Shown here: positions 18,016 to 27,122 of the stretch, one piece after another
Layout: each line of letters begins with the position of its first letter
How positions within the stretch are numbered: position 1 is the first letter of the stretch
NCBI RefSeq assembly: GCF_030123505.1
Contig: NZ_CP126115.1
Location: 1,502,001 to 1,566,000 of the forward strand
Direction of reading: 5' to 3'
Source of the DNA: Neobacillus sp. YX16
Lineage (GTDB): Bacteria; Bacillota; Bacilli; Bacillales; Cytobacillaceae
DNA: 64,000 bases
Made by a program: the position numbers and the translations under genes
Notes under the pieces: generated by a model
Told to the model about the DNA's origin: nothing
The model's input: the letters and a program-made list of their open reading frames with translations, nothing else
Database searches by the model: none

Positions 18016-18807
18016 GTGAGTATTAATTTTGTAACAGATAAGGTAAAGGTGAGGGTTAACGGCCGGGTCGCAACGGTGGAAATGAATAGACCGGAGGCAT
18101 TAAATGCACTTGATGTGGAAATGATAAGGGGACTTGCGAGCAAACTTAAAGAAATCTCGGACTCAGATGATATTGATGTTGTCGTTTTGACAGGGAGTGG
18201 CAGAGCCTTCTCCGCAGGCGGAGATATTAAAACGATGCTGTCTGAATTGAACGAAAGCGAATTCTTTCCAGTGATGGACTGTATTAGCGAATTGATCATT
18301 ACTTTATACAGTATTCCTAAATTAACCATTAGCGCTGTAAATGGTGCTGCAGCAGGGCTTGGGTTCAGTCTAGCATTGGCTACTGACCATATCATAGCTG
18401 ACAATAGAAGCAAACTGGCAATGAATTTTATTGGAATCGGGTTAATACCAGATGGCGGTTCCCACTTCTTTTTAGAAAAGAGATTAGGCGAAATAAAAGC
18501 TAAGCAAGTTATCTGGGATGGAAAAATGATGAATGCACAGGAAGCCTTAGATTTAGGGCTGATCCAGGAAGTTGCCGAGGGAAATCTAGAAGAAACGTTA
18601 GAAGCAAGATTAACTGATTGGCTGAGTCGTCCAGTTCAGGCAATGATTAAAACGAAAAAAATATTAGCAGATAGTAACCGGCCGCAATTACTTAAGATAC
18701 TAGAACTAGAAAAACAAGGGCAATTAAATATGCGTAGAACTTTTGATCACCAAGAAGGAATTAGGGCGTTTATAGAAAAGAGAGCACCTAAGTTTATTGG
18801 AAAATAA
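18016..18807 (+). CDS. yhaR: Enoyl-CoA hydratase/isomerase family protein YhaR
   Basis: 263-aa crotonase-fold enzyme acting on acyl-CoA thioesters. The oxyanion-hole blocks are AFSAGGDIKTM (about residue 62) and NGAAAGLGFSLALATDH (about 110). The region IGLIPDGGSHFFLEKRLG follows, in which Asp occupies the position of one catalytic Glu, so whether it is a hydratase or isomerase is uncertain. Starts at GTG 18016 with a G-rich SD (GGGAGGGG). It lies next to the acyl-CoA synthetase but behind a terminator, so it is a separate unit; a role in fatty-acid breakdown is plausible. Confidence 0.88.
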   Translation: MSINFVTDKVKVRVNGRVATVEMNRPEALNALDVEMIRGLASKLKEISDSDDIDVVVLTGSGRAFSAGGDIKTMLSELNESEFFPVMDCISELIITLYSIPKLTISAVNGAAAGLGFSLALATDHIIADNRSKLAMNFIGIGLIPDGGSHFFLEKRLGEIKAKQVIWDGKMMNAQEALDLGLIQEVAEGNLEETLEARLTDWLSRPVQAMIKTKKILADSNRPQLLKILELEKQGQLNMRRTFDHQEGIRAFIEKRAPKFIGK

Positions 18808-18812
18808 CAAGA

Positions 18813-18841
18813 AAAAAAGAAGCATTCTTTGCTTCTTTTTT
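18813..18841. terminator. Terminator between yhaR and yhzD
   Basis: Stem AAAAAAGAAGCA / TGCTTCTTTTTT with a small loop. A-run and T-run flank it, so it serves both convergent genes. Confidence 0.85.
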
Positions 18842-18852
18842 CTGTCTATAAA

Positions 18853-19038
18853 CTACGAATGGAACAGCAAAAGCTTTCCACTTGGTGATGTGCAGCGATG
18901 TGTTTTATCTAGTAAATTCTTTTCTGCCAATAGTTTTTCAGCTAATTCTTTTGCCGCTTCATCATGATCAGCTTGAAACGCTTCATCTACTATTTTTTCC
19001 CCATTTGCTTCAAAGGCAGTTAACTTGTAAGTTTTCAT
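18853..19038 (-). CDS. yhzD: YhzD family protein
   Basis: 61-aa protein beginning MKTYKLTAFEANGEKIVDEAF and ending HRCTSPSGKLLLFHS, which I recognise as the YhzD-like family of Bacillus; position beside yhaR/yhaQ agrees. It has alternating hydrophobic strands, a Lys/Glu-rich helix (HDEAAKELAEKLLAEKN) and one Cys. SD GGAGGATG is just upstream. Function is unknown. Confidence 0.8.
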   Translation of the reverse strand: MKTYKLTAFEANGEKIVDEAFQADHDEAAKELAEKLLAEKNLLDKTHRCTSPSGKLLLFHS

Positions 19039-19149
19039 TTTACATCCTCCTAATTTTCAATAATATTATAATATTCGCATAATTATTGATATATTGTAAA
19101 GGTGAAACTTTTCATATGGAAATACGTAGTAATTCTGAGGGGGATTCGT

Positions 19150-20049
19150 ATGGTTTTAAAACTTGAACATGTCACAAAGCGATTTGGTGATTTTACCGCG
19201 GTGAAGGATTTATCCATTGTAATACCTGAAAAAGAAATGTTTGGCTTTTTAGGAGCAAATGGTGCAGGGAAGACGACAACATTTCGAATGATCTTAGGGC
19301 TGCTGGATTCTAGTGATGGCAGGATTACCTGGGACGGGCAGCCTATCAATTATTCAACCAGCCATTTAGTTGGCTATCTGCCTGAAGAAAGAGGTTTATA
19401 CCCTAAATTAAAGGTCAGCGAACAAATTGTCTACCTTGCGCGATTAAGAGGCATGGCTAAAAGTAAAGCACTTTCTGAATTGAAATATTGGCTGGAGAGA
19501 TTTAAAGTTCCAGAATATGAAAATAAGAAGGTAGAAGAACTTTCAAAAGGGAACCAACAGAAAATTCAATTCATTGCAGCGGTCATACATAAACCAAAAT
19601 TATTAATTCTCGACGAGCCATTCAGCGGTTTGGATCCTGTAAACGTTGAAATGCTAAAAGAGGCTGTCCTTTCTTTAAAGGAACAGGGAACGACCATTGT
19701 TTTTTCAAGCCACCAAATGCACCATGTAGAGGAGATGTGTGAGCATCTTTGTATTATGCATAAAGGAACTCAGGTTGTACATGGTTCTTTAAAAGAAATA
19801 AAACGAGCTTTTGGTAAAAAGAACCTTGTTATTCATGCTGATTTTCCTTTGGATTCTCTGAAGGATTATCCAGGAGTGTTTAAGACTAAATCGACAACAG
19901 AGGGAATCCATCTGCAAATCGAGGGAGAATACATTGCAGAAAAAATACTTAAAGATATCGTAAACAAAGGATTCATCAGAAAATTTGACCTTGAAGAGCC
20001 TTCTTTAAATGATATTTTTATCGAGAAAGTAGGTGATTCCTATGAATAA
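19150..20049 (+). CDS. yhaQ: ABC transporter ATPase YhaQ (NatA-like)
   Basis: 299-aa ATPase of the NatA/CcmA-type exporter family. Walker A GANGAGKTT (about residue 37), signature LSKGNQQK (Gly kept, weak match to LSGGQ), Walker B LLILDEP, H-loop SSHQ. A C-terminal extension of about 80 residues is typical for this branch. ATG 19150 follows GAGGGGG. Its end overlaps the permease gene by eight bases. In B. subtilis YhaQP is called a putative sodium efflux ABC transporter by similarity to NatAB; substrate is unproven. Confidence 0.9.
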   Translation: MVLKLEHVTKRFGDFTAVKDLSIVIPEKEMFGFLGANGAGKTTTFRMILGLLDSSDGRITWDGQPINYSTSHLVGYLPEERGLYPKLKVSEQIVYLARLRGMAKSKALSELKYWLERFKVPEYENKKVEELSKGNQQKIQFIAAVIHKPKLLILDEPFSGLDPVNVEMLKEAVLSLKEQGTTIVFSSHQMHHVEEMCEHLCIMHKGTQVVHGSLKEIKRAFGKKNLVIHADFPLDSLKDYPGVFKTKSTTEGIHLQIEGEYIAEKILKDIVNKGFIRKFDLEEPSLNDIFIEKVGDSYE

Positions 20050-21295
20050 ATTTTGGATTATTTTAATTCATACGTATGTAAATAAATTAAAAACAAAGTC
20101 ATTTTTAATTACAACATTGTTGACCGTAGTCATCACACTAGCATTAACCAACATGAATAGTATTATCAAGGTTTTTGATAAAGACGGAGGCAAAGAAAAG
20201 GTTGCTGTTTTAGATGAAACAGGTCAGCTATATGCACCGCTTAAAGAACAAATGCGTGCTTTAAATAAAAAACTTCAACTGACAGAGTTCGACGGCACAG
20301 AAAAAGAGGCTGAAAAGGCAGTGGAAGAAGGGGAATATGCAGGTTTTGTCCAGCTGCGTTATAATGCAGAGGAATTGCCTGAAGCTACATATAAAGCAAT
20401 GAGTGTAGCGGATTCATCATTATTTACTGATCTTCAGGCAGGACTTCAGCAAATGAAAACTATGTTTGCGGCTTCGAAAATTAATCTAACACCGGAGCAG
20501 CTCCAACAGCTTTATGAACCAGTTTCTTTTGAGAAAATTGCTCTTGAAGAAAATGCAAAAACGGAAGAGGAATTGAATCAAGCTAGGGGACTTGTTTATG
20601 TCCTGCTGTTTGTCATTTATTTTGCTGTTATCATGTATGCCAGTATGATTGCCATGGAAGTTGCCACAGAGAAGTCTTCAAGGGTGATGGAAATCTTGAT
20701 TTCCAGTGTATCACCAATCCAGCAGATGTTTGCAAAAATATTGGGTATTGGTCTGTTAAGCTTAACTCAGCTTGCAGTACTTTTATCAGTAGGTTATTTT
20801 TCGATTAAACGGAATATGTCTTCATTAGAAGGTGGTTTTTTTGACGAATTTGGATTTGGTAATATTTCGTTATCAACCATTGCGTATGCGGTAATCTTCT
20901 TTATACTAGGGTATTTCCTTTATGCAACCCTTGCCGCCTTTCTAGGATCATTGGTGAGCAGGATTGAAGATGTGCAGCAAATGATTACTCCAATGACATT
21001 ACTCGTTGTCGCAGGATTTATGATTGCGATGTTTGGTCTCGGTAAACCGGATTCGCCTTTTATTGTCATTACATCCTATATACCTTTCTTCACCCCAATG
21101 ATTATGTTCTTACGAGTAGGTATGCTGAATATTCCAGTTTGGGAAACAGCATTAGGGATTACGATCCTGCTTTCGACTATAATTTTCTTAGCCGTATTTG
21201 GTGCCCGTGTATACCGCGGTGGAGTATTAATGTACGGAAAGTCAAATTCATTCAAGGATATAAAAAAGGCTTTGCAATTAACAAAAAAAGAATAA
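20042..21295 (+). CDS. yhaP: ABC transporter permease YhaP (NatB-like)
   Basis: 417-aa ABC-2 type permease. One N-terminal helix (about residues 18-40) precedes an extracytoplasmic domain of about 130 residues (40-180). Then come five or six helices, including VYVLLFVIYFAVIMYASMIA, the conserved EKSSRVMEILISSVSP loop, and ending near residue 395. ATG 20042 is inside the end of yhaQ, so the pair is coupled. Length agrees with B. subtilis YhaP (419). Confidence 0.9.
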   Translation: MNKFWIILIHTYVNKLKTKSFLITTLLTVVITLALTNMNSIIKVFDKDGGKEKVAVLDETGQLYAPLKEQMRALNKKLQLTEFDGTEKEAEKAVEEGEYAGFVQLRYNAEELPEATYKAMSVADSSLFTDLQAGLQQMKTMFAASKINLTPEQLQQLYEPVSFEKIALEENAKTEEELNQARGLVYVLLFVIYFAVIMYASMIAMEVATEKSSRVMEILISSVSPIQQMFAKILGIGLLSLTQLAVLLSVGYFSIKRNMSSLEGGFFDEFGFGNISLSTIAYAVIFFILGYFLYATLAAFLGSLVSRIEDVQQMITPMTLLVVAGFMIAMFGLGKPDSPFIVITSYIPFFTPMIMFLRVGMLNIPVWETALGITILLSTIIFLAVFGARVYRGGVLMYGKSNSFKDIKKALQLTKKE

Positions 21296-21302
21296 AATGT
21301 GC

Positions 21303-21333
21303 GGGCTTTGTCAAGAAAAGGCAAAGCCCTTTT
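21303..21333 (+). terminator. Terminator of yhaQP
   Basis: Stem GGGCTTTG / CAAAGCCC with an eleven-base loop, followed by TTTT. Confidence 0.82.
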
Positions 21334-21347
21334 AATATTTGAGAATA

Positions 21348-21495
21348 GTCTAGCTACAGCGCCTAGGGGCTCGGGGTCATAAGCCAATCCGTCAAGAAGG
21401 TGAAAGAACAACCTTCTCGCCGGCTCGTCTTATGCCTGTCGCCCCTAGGAAAAATTGAACTGCATTTTTCCCTGGACAAGGCGCGTCCGCTTTTC
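21348..21495. repeat. Dispersed hairpin repeat, family A, copy 3
   Basis: 148-bp copy with the same ends and hairpin core. It retains the roughly 26-base segment that copy 2 lacks and has GCGCGTCC where copies 1 and 2 have GCGCTTCC. It lies between the yhaQP terminator and yhaO. Confidence 0.87.
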
Positions 21496-21563
21496 AGTTA
21501 GAACGTGCATTCGCATTTTCGAGATGTTACAATAAAGAAAAACTCACTGAAAGGAGCTTGATT

Positions 21564-22781
21564 ATGAAACAGATATCATTTATACACGCTGCTGACCTGC
21601 ATTTGGACAGCCCAATGGTTGGCTTAAAGCATTTACCTGCTAACATCCTTTCAAGAGTGAGAGAAAGTACCTTCACAGCTTTAGGGAAGCTCACAGCAGC
21701 AGCTATCGATAACAACGTCGATTTTGTTATTTTAGCAGGGGATTTATATGATGGTGAAGACAGAAGCTTACGTGCACAATCACGTTTCCGGAATGAAATG
21801 AAAAAGCTCTCACAAAAAGGTATTCCTGTTTATGTTATTCATGGAAACCATGATCATCTAAATGGCTCATGGGTACACCTAGATATGCCCTCGAACGTAC
21901 ATTTTTTTAGCAGTGATGTTGAAATGAAAATATTCCATACAAAACGTGGAGAAAAAGTCCATTTATACGGCTTTAGTTATTTACAGCGTCATATTCTTGA
22001 TAAAAGAATAGATGACTATCAAAAACAAGAGCATGCGGATTTTCATATCGGAATACTCCATGGAAATGAAGGCGGCGGTACTGACCACGATAATTACGCC
22101 CCATTTACTATCAAGGACCTTCATGAGAAAGAATTTGATTATTGGGCTTTAGGACATATCCATAAACGGACGATATTATCTGAAACCCCGCCAATCATTT
22201 ATCCAGGAAACCTCCAAGGACGTAATAAGAAGGAAGTCGGGGTAAAAGGATGTTATTGTATTACGTTGAATGAACTAGAGGCAAAAAAGGAATTTGTTGC
22301 AACTTCAGATGTGGTTTGGGAAGAAGTTACTGTCCATGCTGCTTCGGCACAAAGCTTTCAAGAAATCTTTCAATTATGTCAAATTACGATTGAACGTTAT
22401 CGTAAAGCCGGTATTGGAACTCTGCTTACCATGAACTTGAAAAATGTTCAATTGGATGATTTCCAAGAGAAAAGAGTTCTAGATACTGACCTTCTAGAAT
22501 TACTAGTAGATTATGAAAATGATGAAGAATCATTTGTTTGGATTGTTAATTTATCCCTTGAGGATAACCAGCAGCTAGATAGAAAAAATTTAATGAAAGA
22601 AGCAGATTTTTTTTCTGAGTTGTTTGCAACTATTGATGACTTTCAAAATCCTGAAGCTGCATTATCCCCATTATACGAACATCAAATGGGCAGAAAATAC
22701 TTAAAAAGTTTAACAGAAGGTGAACAGAAAGAATTATTAAAAAAAGCAGAGAAACTATTGATCGGATTATTGTATCAATAG
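21564..22781 (+). CDS. yhaO: YhaO, SbcD/Mre11-like metallophosphoesterase
   Basis: 405-aa nuclease-type metallophosphoesterase. The metal-binding motifs are in order: HAADLHLDSP (about residue 9), LAGDLYDGEDRS (about 58), GNHDH (about 95), HGN and GHIHK (about 200). Such proteins pair with an SbcC/Rad50-like ATPase, and the next gene (yhaN) is exactly that, nine bases downstream. ATG 21564 lies seven bases after AAAGGAGC. A role in DNA end processing or repair is inferred from the family; specific substrates are unknown. Confidence 0.9.
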   Translation: MKQISFIHAADLHLDSPMVGLKHLPANILSRVRESTFTALGKLTAAAIDNNVDFVILAGDLYDGEDRSLRAQSRFRNEMKKLSQKGIPVYVIHGNHDHLNGSWVHLDMPSNVHFFSSDVEMKIFHTKRGEKVHLYGFSYLQRHILDKRIDDYQKQEHADFHIGILHGNEGGGTDHDNYAPFTIKDLHEKEFDYWALGHIHKRTILSETPPIIYPGNLQGRNKKEVGVKGCYCITLNELEAKKEFVATSDVVWEEVTVHAASAQSFQEIFQLCQITIERYRKAGIGTLLTMNLKNVQLDDFQEKRVLDTDLLELLVDYENDEESFVWIVNLSLEDNQQLDRKNLMKEADFFSELFATIDDFQNPEAALSPLYEHQMGRKYLKSLTEGEQKELLKKAEKLLIGLLYQ

Positions 22782-22790
22782 AGAAGGGAG

Positions 22791-25700
22791 ATGATTAGCC
22801 TGAAAATCCAGGAGATACATATATACGGCTTTGGTCAATTAAATAATACGGTCATTAAAGACCTATCTGATTTTCAAGTGTTTTATGGTGAAAATGAAGC
22901 AGGAAAATCCACGATTATGGCATTTATTCATGGAATACTATTTGGGTTCCCAACGAAGCAATCTTCAGAACTTCGCTATGTGCCAAAAAACGGATCAAAT
23001 TATGGCGGGAAGCTAAGAATTTTATTTGATGAGCTTGGAATTGCCACGATTGAGAGGGTTAGAGGAAAAGCTTCTGGGGATGTTACGGTAACGCTTGCGG
23101 ACGGAACGACAGGCGATGAGACTCTTCTTAAGCAATTACTTGGAAATATGGATAAAGGGTTATTCCAGGCCATTTTTTCATTCAATATACATGGGCTGCA
23201 AAATATCCACCAAATGAAAGGGGAGGAATTAGGCAAGTTTCTATTTTCAACTGGTACCCTTGGAACAGAACGGCTGCAGAAGTCAGAGGCAGAACTCGAA
23301 AAGGAATTAGAAGCCCGATTTAAACCAAGTGGAAAAAAGCCTGTGGTTAATGAAAAACTAAAAGCCCTTCACGAACTTAGTGGCGAACTAAAAAAGGCCG
23401 CAGCTAAAAATCAAGAATACGAAGCTCTAGTTTCAGATAAAGAAAGTATACAAAAGGAAGTAGAGAGGATAAATAATTCTCTGCAGGAAGTAAAAGGCGA
23501 GGTTGAAAAATTAAATGAGTGGCAGAGGATCCATTCACTTGTCAAAGAGGAAAGATGGATCACCTCTGAAATCAAGTTATTAGGGGAAAGTTCATTCCCT
23601 GTTAGAGGTGTTGAACGGCTAGAAAAAGTAAATCAGCTAATCTACCCTTATAATGCTCAGATTTCAAGTTTAATGGAAAGAATCACGCAATTAAAAAAAG
23701 AAGTTGCCTCTATACAACCAGAAAAGCAATTGCTTGCTGATGAGTCTCAGCTTCTTGCTTCGCTAGACCAAATTCCCATCTATGAGCAGTTGACGCTAGA
23801 AAAACAACAGTGCGAATTGAAAGTAGCAGATTTAGAAGAGAAAATCTCCAACATAAATGAAAAACTACACTTACCTCTAAGGGAAGAAGATGTCCTAACG
23901 ATAAACACCAATATTTATATAAAAAATCAGGTGGAGCAGACAGCAGGTAAGAAGCAAAAGCTTTTAGAAATAAAGCAGGACCTTGAAGAGAAATTTCGTG
24001 AAGAAAAAAGTGCTCTTGAGGAGCTGGAAGGAAAAGTTCACATTGCCAAAACACAAATGATTCCAGCTTATGAAAGAGCAAAGCTTGAAAAGGTAGTACA
24101 TGTGGAAGGTGAAAAAAGCAAATTAGAATACGAACTAAAGGCAGTCCAAGATAAAATAGAGTATTATCAACATACTCATGAGCAGGACAAAAAAACATTT
24201 GCAAAGATAAACAAGCAAAAACAAATTCAATTTCTAACAATTGGTGCGATACTACTAGTTCTATCACTTTATGGTTTGTTTACAAAGCAATGGACACTGT
24301 TAGTTGGTGGTGTATTAGGAAGCTTACTAATTGGTGTTTTTCTTAGTAAAAACCTTGCCCATAAAAATGAATCAAAGATCCATCAGGCTCTAAGTCAGTT
24401 GTTAGAAAATGAAAAAAAGTTAATACAAAAATTAGAGGAATATAAAAATAGTAATATCTCAGCCATTCAAGAAAAATTGGATCAAGATAATCTTCGGAAA
24501 GAGCAGTATCAGCTGTTAAAAATAAAGCTTGAACAGCAGCAAACACAGTATGAGAAAGTAATTAGGAAATTTGAGGAATGGGAAACCGAAGCAGCAGAAA
24601 ATAAGGAAATAATAATGAAATTGAGTAGTGAACTTCATATACCTGAATATATTGCCCAAACATTTTTCCTAGAAGCATTTCAGCTAATTGAACAATATAA
24701 ACAAGTAGGAAGAGAAAAGAAGCATTTGCTTGCAAGATTGGAAAATATTAATCAGGAACAGGCAAACATTACGAAAAGACTCACATTTTACTCAAGACAA
24801 TATCTAGCAGAGGAAGGTAGTGATTTTTCCAAAATTGCCTTTTTATTGCGGAATAAATTAAAGGAGGAGCATGGAAAATTAATAAAAATTCAAGAAAAGC
24901 AAGGAAAGCTTGATGACCTTGAGGCAGACCTTAATCAGATGAAGCAGGAGCAGAACCATCTAATTTCGGAAAAGAAAAAGCTCCTTGACGAAGCCGATGT
25001 AGAGGAAGAAGAGGCATACTATGAGATGGGTAAAAAAGTAGAAAAAAAGAGTAAGCTGATCGATAGGCTTGCAGATATAGGTAAACAGGTCCAATATTCC
25101 TTTCTAAAGGAAGAAGAGATAGAAAGACTCTTACAAATTCATAATGTAGAAGGACTATTAATCGATTATCATGAGGAGAAAGAAACGTTATCCACTAGAT
25201 TGATTGAACTGCAAGAAAAGCAAGCAGCTGTTAACTACCAGATTCAACTTCTTGAAGAAGGCGGGTCCTACTCTGAAATCCTTCATCATTATAAACAGCA
25301 AAAGTTTGAGTTAGAAGAAGCAGCAAAGGAATGGTCAGTTTTTTCTTTAGCTCAAAACATCCTATCAAAAACGGTTGAAAAGTATAAAACCGTCCATTTG
25401 CCTAGAATGCTGGCTAAAGCAGAGGAGTACTTATTTTTTCTTACTGAGGAACAATATGAGCGTATCCACCTGCAGCAGTCCGGATCTGGCTTTCTGATTG
25501 AAAGAAGTGATCATACCTTATTTGAGGCAAATGAGTTAAGTCAAGCTACTGCAGAGCAGGTATATGTTTCTATTAGACTTGCGCTCGCCACTACACTATA
25601 TGAAAAGTATCACTTTCCAATCATCATCGATGATAGCTTTGTGAATTTTGACTCAAGCCGTACAAAAAAGGTGATGGAGCTATTAACAAAATTTGAACAT

Positions 25701-25799
25701 AATCAAATACTATTCTTTACTTGTCATACACATTTACTTCAATACTTTCAACCTGAAAAAGTTCTGTATCTTCATAAGGGAGCAGTCGAAGTAATTTAA
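22791..25799 (+). CDS. yhaN: YhaN, membrane-anchored SbcC/Rad50-like ATPase
   Basis: About 1000-aa SMC-like ATPase. An N-terminal Walker A GENEAGKST (about residue 37) and a C-terminal Walker B IIIDDSFVNFD with upstream signature-like ELSQATAEQ lie at opposite ends. Between them are long coiled coils (about 190-460 and 530-880), rich in E/K/L/Q. Unlike ordinary SbcC, two hydrophobic segments sit in the middle of the coil (about 480-520), so the hinge end is probably in the membrane. The start is uncertain: ATG 22791 directly abuts the SD (GAAGGGAG), whereas CTG 22800 is nine bases away and would give LKIQEIHIYGFG. Confidence 0.9.
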   Translation: MISLKIQEIHIYGFGQLNNTVIKDLSDFQVFYGENEAGKSTIMAFIHGILFGFPTKQSSELRYVPKNGSNYGGKLRILFDELGIATIERVRGKASGDVTVTLADGTTGDETLLKQLLGNMDKGLFQAIFSFNIHGLQNIHQMKGEELGKFLFSTGTLGTERLQKSEAELEKELEARFKPSGKKPVVNEKLKALHELSGELKKAAAKNQEYEALVSDKESIQKEVERINNSLQEVKGEVEKLNEWQRIHSLVKEERWITSEIKLLGESSFPVRGVERLEKVNQLIYPYNAQISSLMERITQLKKEVASIQPEKQLLADESQLLASLDQIPIYEQLTLEKQQCELKVADLEEKISNINEKLHLPLREEDVLTINTNIYIKNQVEQTAGKKQKLLEIKQDLEEKFREEKSALEELEGKVHIAKTQMIPAYERAKLEKVVHVEGEKSKLEYELKAVQDKIEYYQHTHEQDKKTFAKINKQKQIQFLTIGAILLVLSLYGLFTKQWTLLVGGVLGSLLIGVFLSKNLAHKNESKIHQALSQLLENEKKLIQKLEEYKNSNISAIQEKLDQDNLRKEQYQLLKIKLEQQQTQYEKVIRKFEEWETEAAENKEIIMKLSSELHIPEYIAQTFFLEAFQLIEQYKQVGREKKHLLARLENINQEQANITKRLTFYSRQYLAEEGSDFSKIAFLLRNKLKEEHGKLIKIQEKQGKLDDLEADLNQMKQEQNHLISEKKKLLDEADVEEEEAYYEMGKKVEKKSKLIDRLADIGKQVQYSFLKEEEIERLLQIHNVEGLLIDYHEEKETLSTRLIELQEKQAAVNYQIQLLEEGGSYSEILHHYKQQKFELEEAAKEWSVFSLAQNILSKTVEKYKTVHLPRMLAKAEEYLFFLTEEQYERIHLQQSGSGFLIERSDHTLFEANELSQATAEQVYVSIRLALATTLYEKYHFPIIIDDSFVNFDSSRTKKVMELLTKFEHNQILFFTCHTHLLQYFQPEKVLYLHKGAVEVI

Positions 25800-25841
25800 T
25801 GGAGAATGTTATACTTGTACTAATGGGAAGGAGTGAGCAAG

Positions 25842-26786
25842 ATGAATAAAGGAATTTTAAATTATGATTTTGGCGTACAGGTTGATCTGTATTTACTTAT
25901 CAAAAGCGCCACAAAAGGGATAGCGAGTAATGGAAAGCCATTCTTAACCCTTATTCTTCAAGATCAAAGCGGTGAGATAGAAGCAAAACTTTGGGACGCT
26001 AATGAAGAGGATGAAAAGAATTTCATTGCACAAAAAATTGTTAAAATTATCGGGGATACTCATAACTATCGCGGTAAAAGCCAGCTGAAAATTCGCCAGA
26101 TTCGAAGAACAGGACCTAGTGATTCAGTTAAGTTGGAAGATTTTTTAGCTACGGCTCCATTAAGCCAAGAGGAAATGACAAGTAAACTGACACAATATAT
26201 TTTTGACATGAAAAACCCAAACATCCAAAGAATTACCCGTCATTTATTGAAAAAGCACCAGCAGGCTTTTCTAGAATATCCAGCAGCTACGAAGAATCAT
26301 CACGAGTTTGTATCAGGACTAGTCTATCATGTTGTAAGTATGCTTGATTTGGCCAAATCCATTGCAACACTATATCCTAGTCTCGATAAGGATTTACTTT
26401 ATGCAGGCGTGATTTTGCATGATATGGGAAAGGTCGTGGAGTTATCGGGTCCCATTTCTACTGTTTATACAGTCGAAGGAAATTTACTTGGTCACATTAC
26501 GATAATGGTAAATGAAATCGGCAAAGCCGCTGAGGAGCTAGGAATAGTTGGTGAGGAAGTTTTAATTCTTCAGCACCTTGTTTTAAGCCACCATGGAAAA
26601 GCGGAGTGGGGAAGTCCGAAGCCGCCGTTAATTAAAGAAGCTGAAATTCTTCACTATATCGATAATCTTGACGCAAAAATGAACATGCTCGATCGTGCTT
26701 TAGAAAGAGTGAAACCTGGAGAATTTACTGAAAGAGTATATGCCTTAGAAAACCGCTCATTTTATAAGCCAATCTTTCATAAATAA
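25842..26786 (+). CDS. yhaM: 3'-5' exoribonuclease YhaM
   Basis: 314 aa, identical in length to B. subtilis YhaM. An N-terminal OB-fold nucleic-acid-binding domain (about residues 10-90) is followed by an HD domain (about 160-280): H in VYHVV, HDMGK near 195, and HHGK near 245. YhaM degrades RNA (and DNA) from the 3' end using divalent metal. ATG 25842 has SD GGAAGGAG. It lies 42 bases after yhaN and probably belongs to the yhaONM operon, ending in a terminator. Confidence 0.94.
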   Translation: MNKGILNYDFGVQVDLYLLIKSATKGIASNGKPFLTLILQDQSGEIEAKLWDANEEDEKNFIAQKIVKIIGDTHNYRGKSQLKIRQIRRTGPSDSVKLEDFLATAPLSQEEMTSKLTQYIFDMKNPNIQRITRHLLKKHQQAFLEYPAATKNHHEFVSGLVYHVVSMLDLAKSIATLYPSLDKDLLYAGVILHDMGKVVELSGPISTVYTVEGNLLGHITIMVNEIGKAAEELGIVGEEVLILQHLVLSHHGKAEWGSPKPPLIKEAEILHYIDNLDAKMNMLDRALERVKPGEFTERVYALENRSFYKPIFHK

Positions 26787-26812
26787 AATAACCCAATTGG
26801 GTTATTTTTTTT
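26786..26812 (+). terminator. Terminator of the yhaONM operon
   Basis: Stem AATAACCCA / TGGGTTATT with a minimal loop and eight T, starting at the yhaM stop. Confidence 0.85.
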
Positions 26813-26891
26813 AAGCTCATAGAATATTTATCTATTACTCGAATATGTTGTATAAAAAGTGGACAACCACTAACGAAGGGAGCAATAATAA

Positions 26892-27080
26892 ATGACTATT
26901 CCTATTTGGGTATATGCAGTCGTGGTTGGAATTGTAATTAGTGCGTTGATGGCAATCAAAACAGGCAGAGAAGAACGTTTGTTAGAAATGGAAAATATTG
27001 AAAAAGAGGGAGAGATATATTTAACCCGTCTAGAAGAAGAAAAAGAAAGACGTGAAGGAGAAAAAGTCACTGCGGAATAA
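26892..27080 (+). CDS. yhaL: Sporulation protein YhaL
   Basis: 62-aa protein with one N-terminal membrane helix (about residues 4-22: PIWVYAVVVGIVISALMAI) and a charged, coiled-coil-like tail rich in Glu/Lys/Arg. Size, topology and the place beside prsA match YhaL of B. subtilis, reported as sporulation-related. SD GAAGGGAG lies eight bases upstream. Confidence 0.85.
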   Translation: MTIPIWVYAVVVGIVISALMAIKTGREERLLEMENIEKEGEIYLTRLEEEKERREGEKVTAE

Positions 27081-27119
27081 AAAAAGAAGGGACTCGATTA
27101 TTCAGAGTTCCTTCTTTTT
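27081..27119. terminator. Bidirectional terminator between yhaL and prsA
   Basis: Stem AAAAAGAAGGGA-CTC facing GAG-TTCCTTCTTTTT. Serves both convergent genes. Confidence 0.85.
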
Positions 27120-27122
27120 GCT

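Noticed and set aside
21139..21342. 67-aa frame overlapping the end of yhaP and the following terminator
   Set aside because: Shadow of yhaP and the terminator; no SD.
23710..24267. 185-aa open frame opposite yhaN
   Set aside because: Shadow of the coiled-coil coding sequence; codon-pattern artefact without SD.
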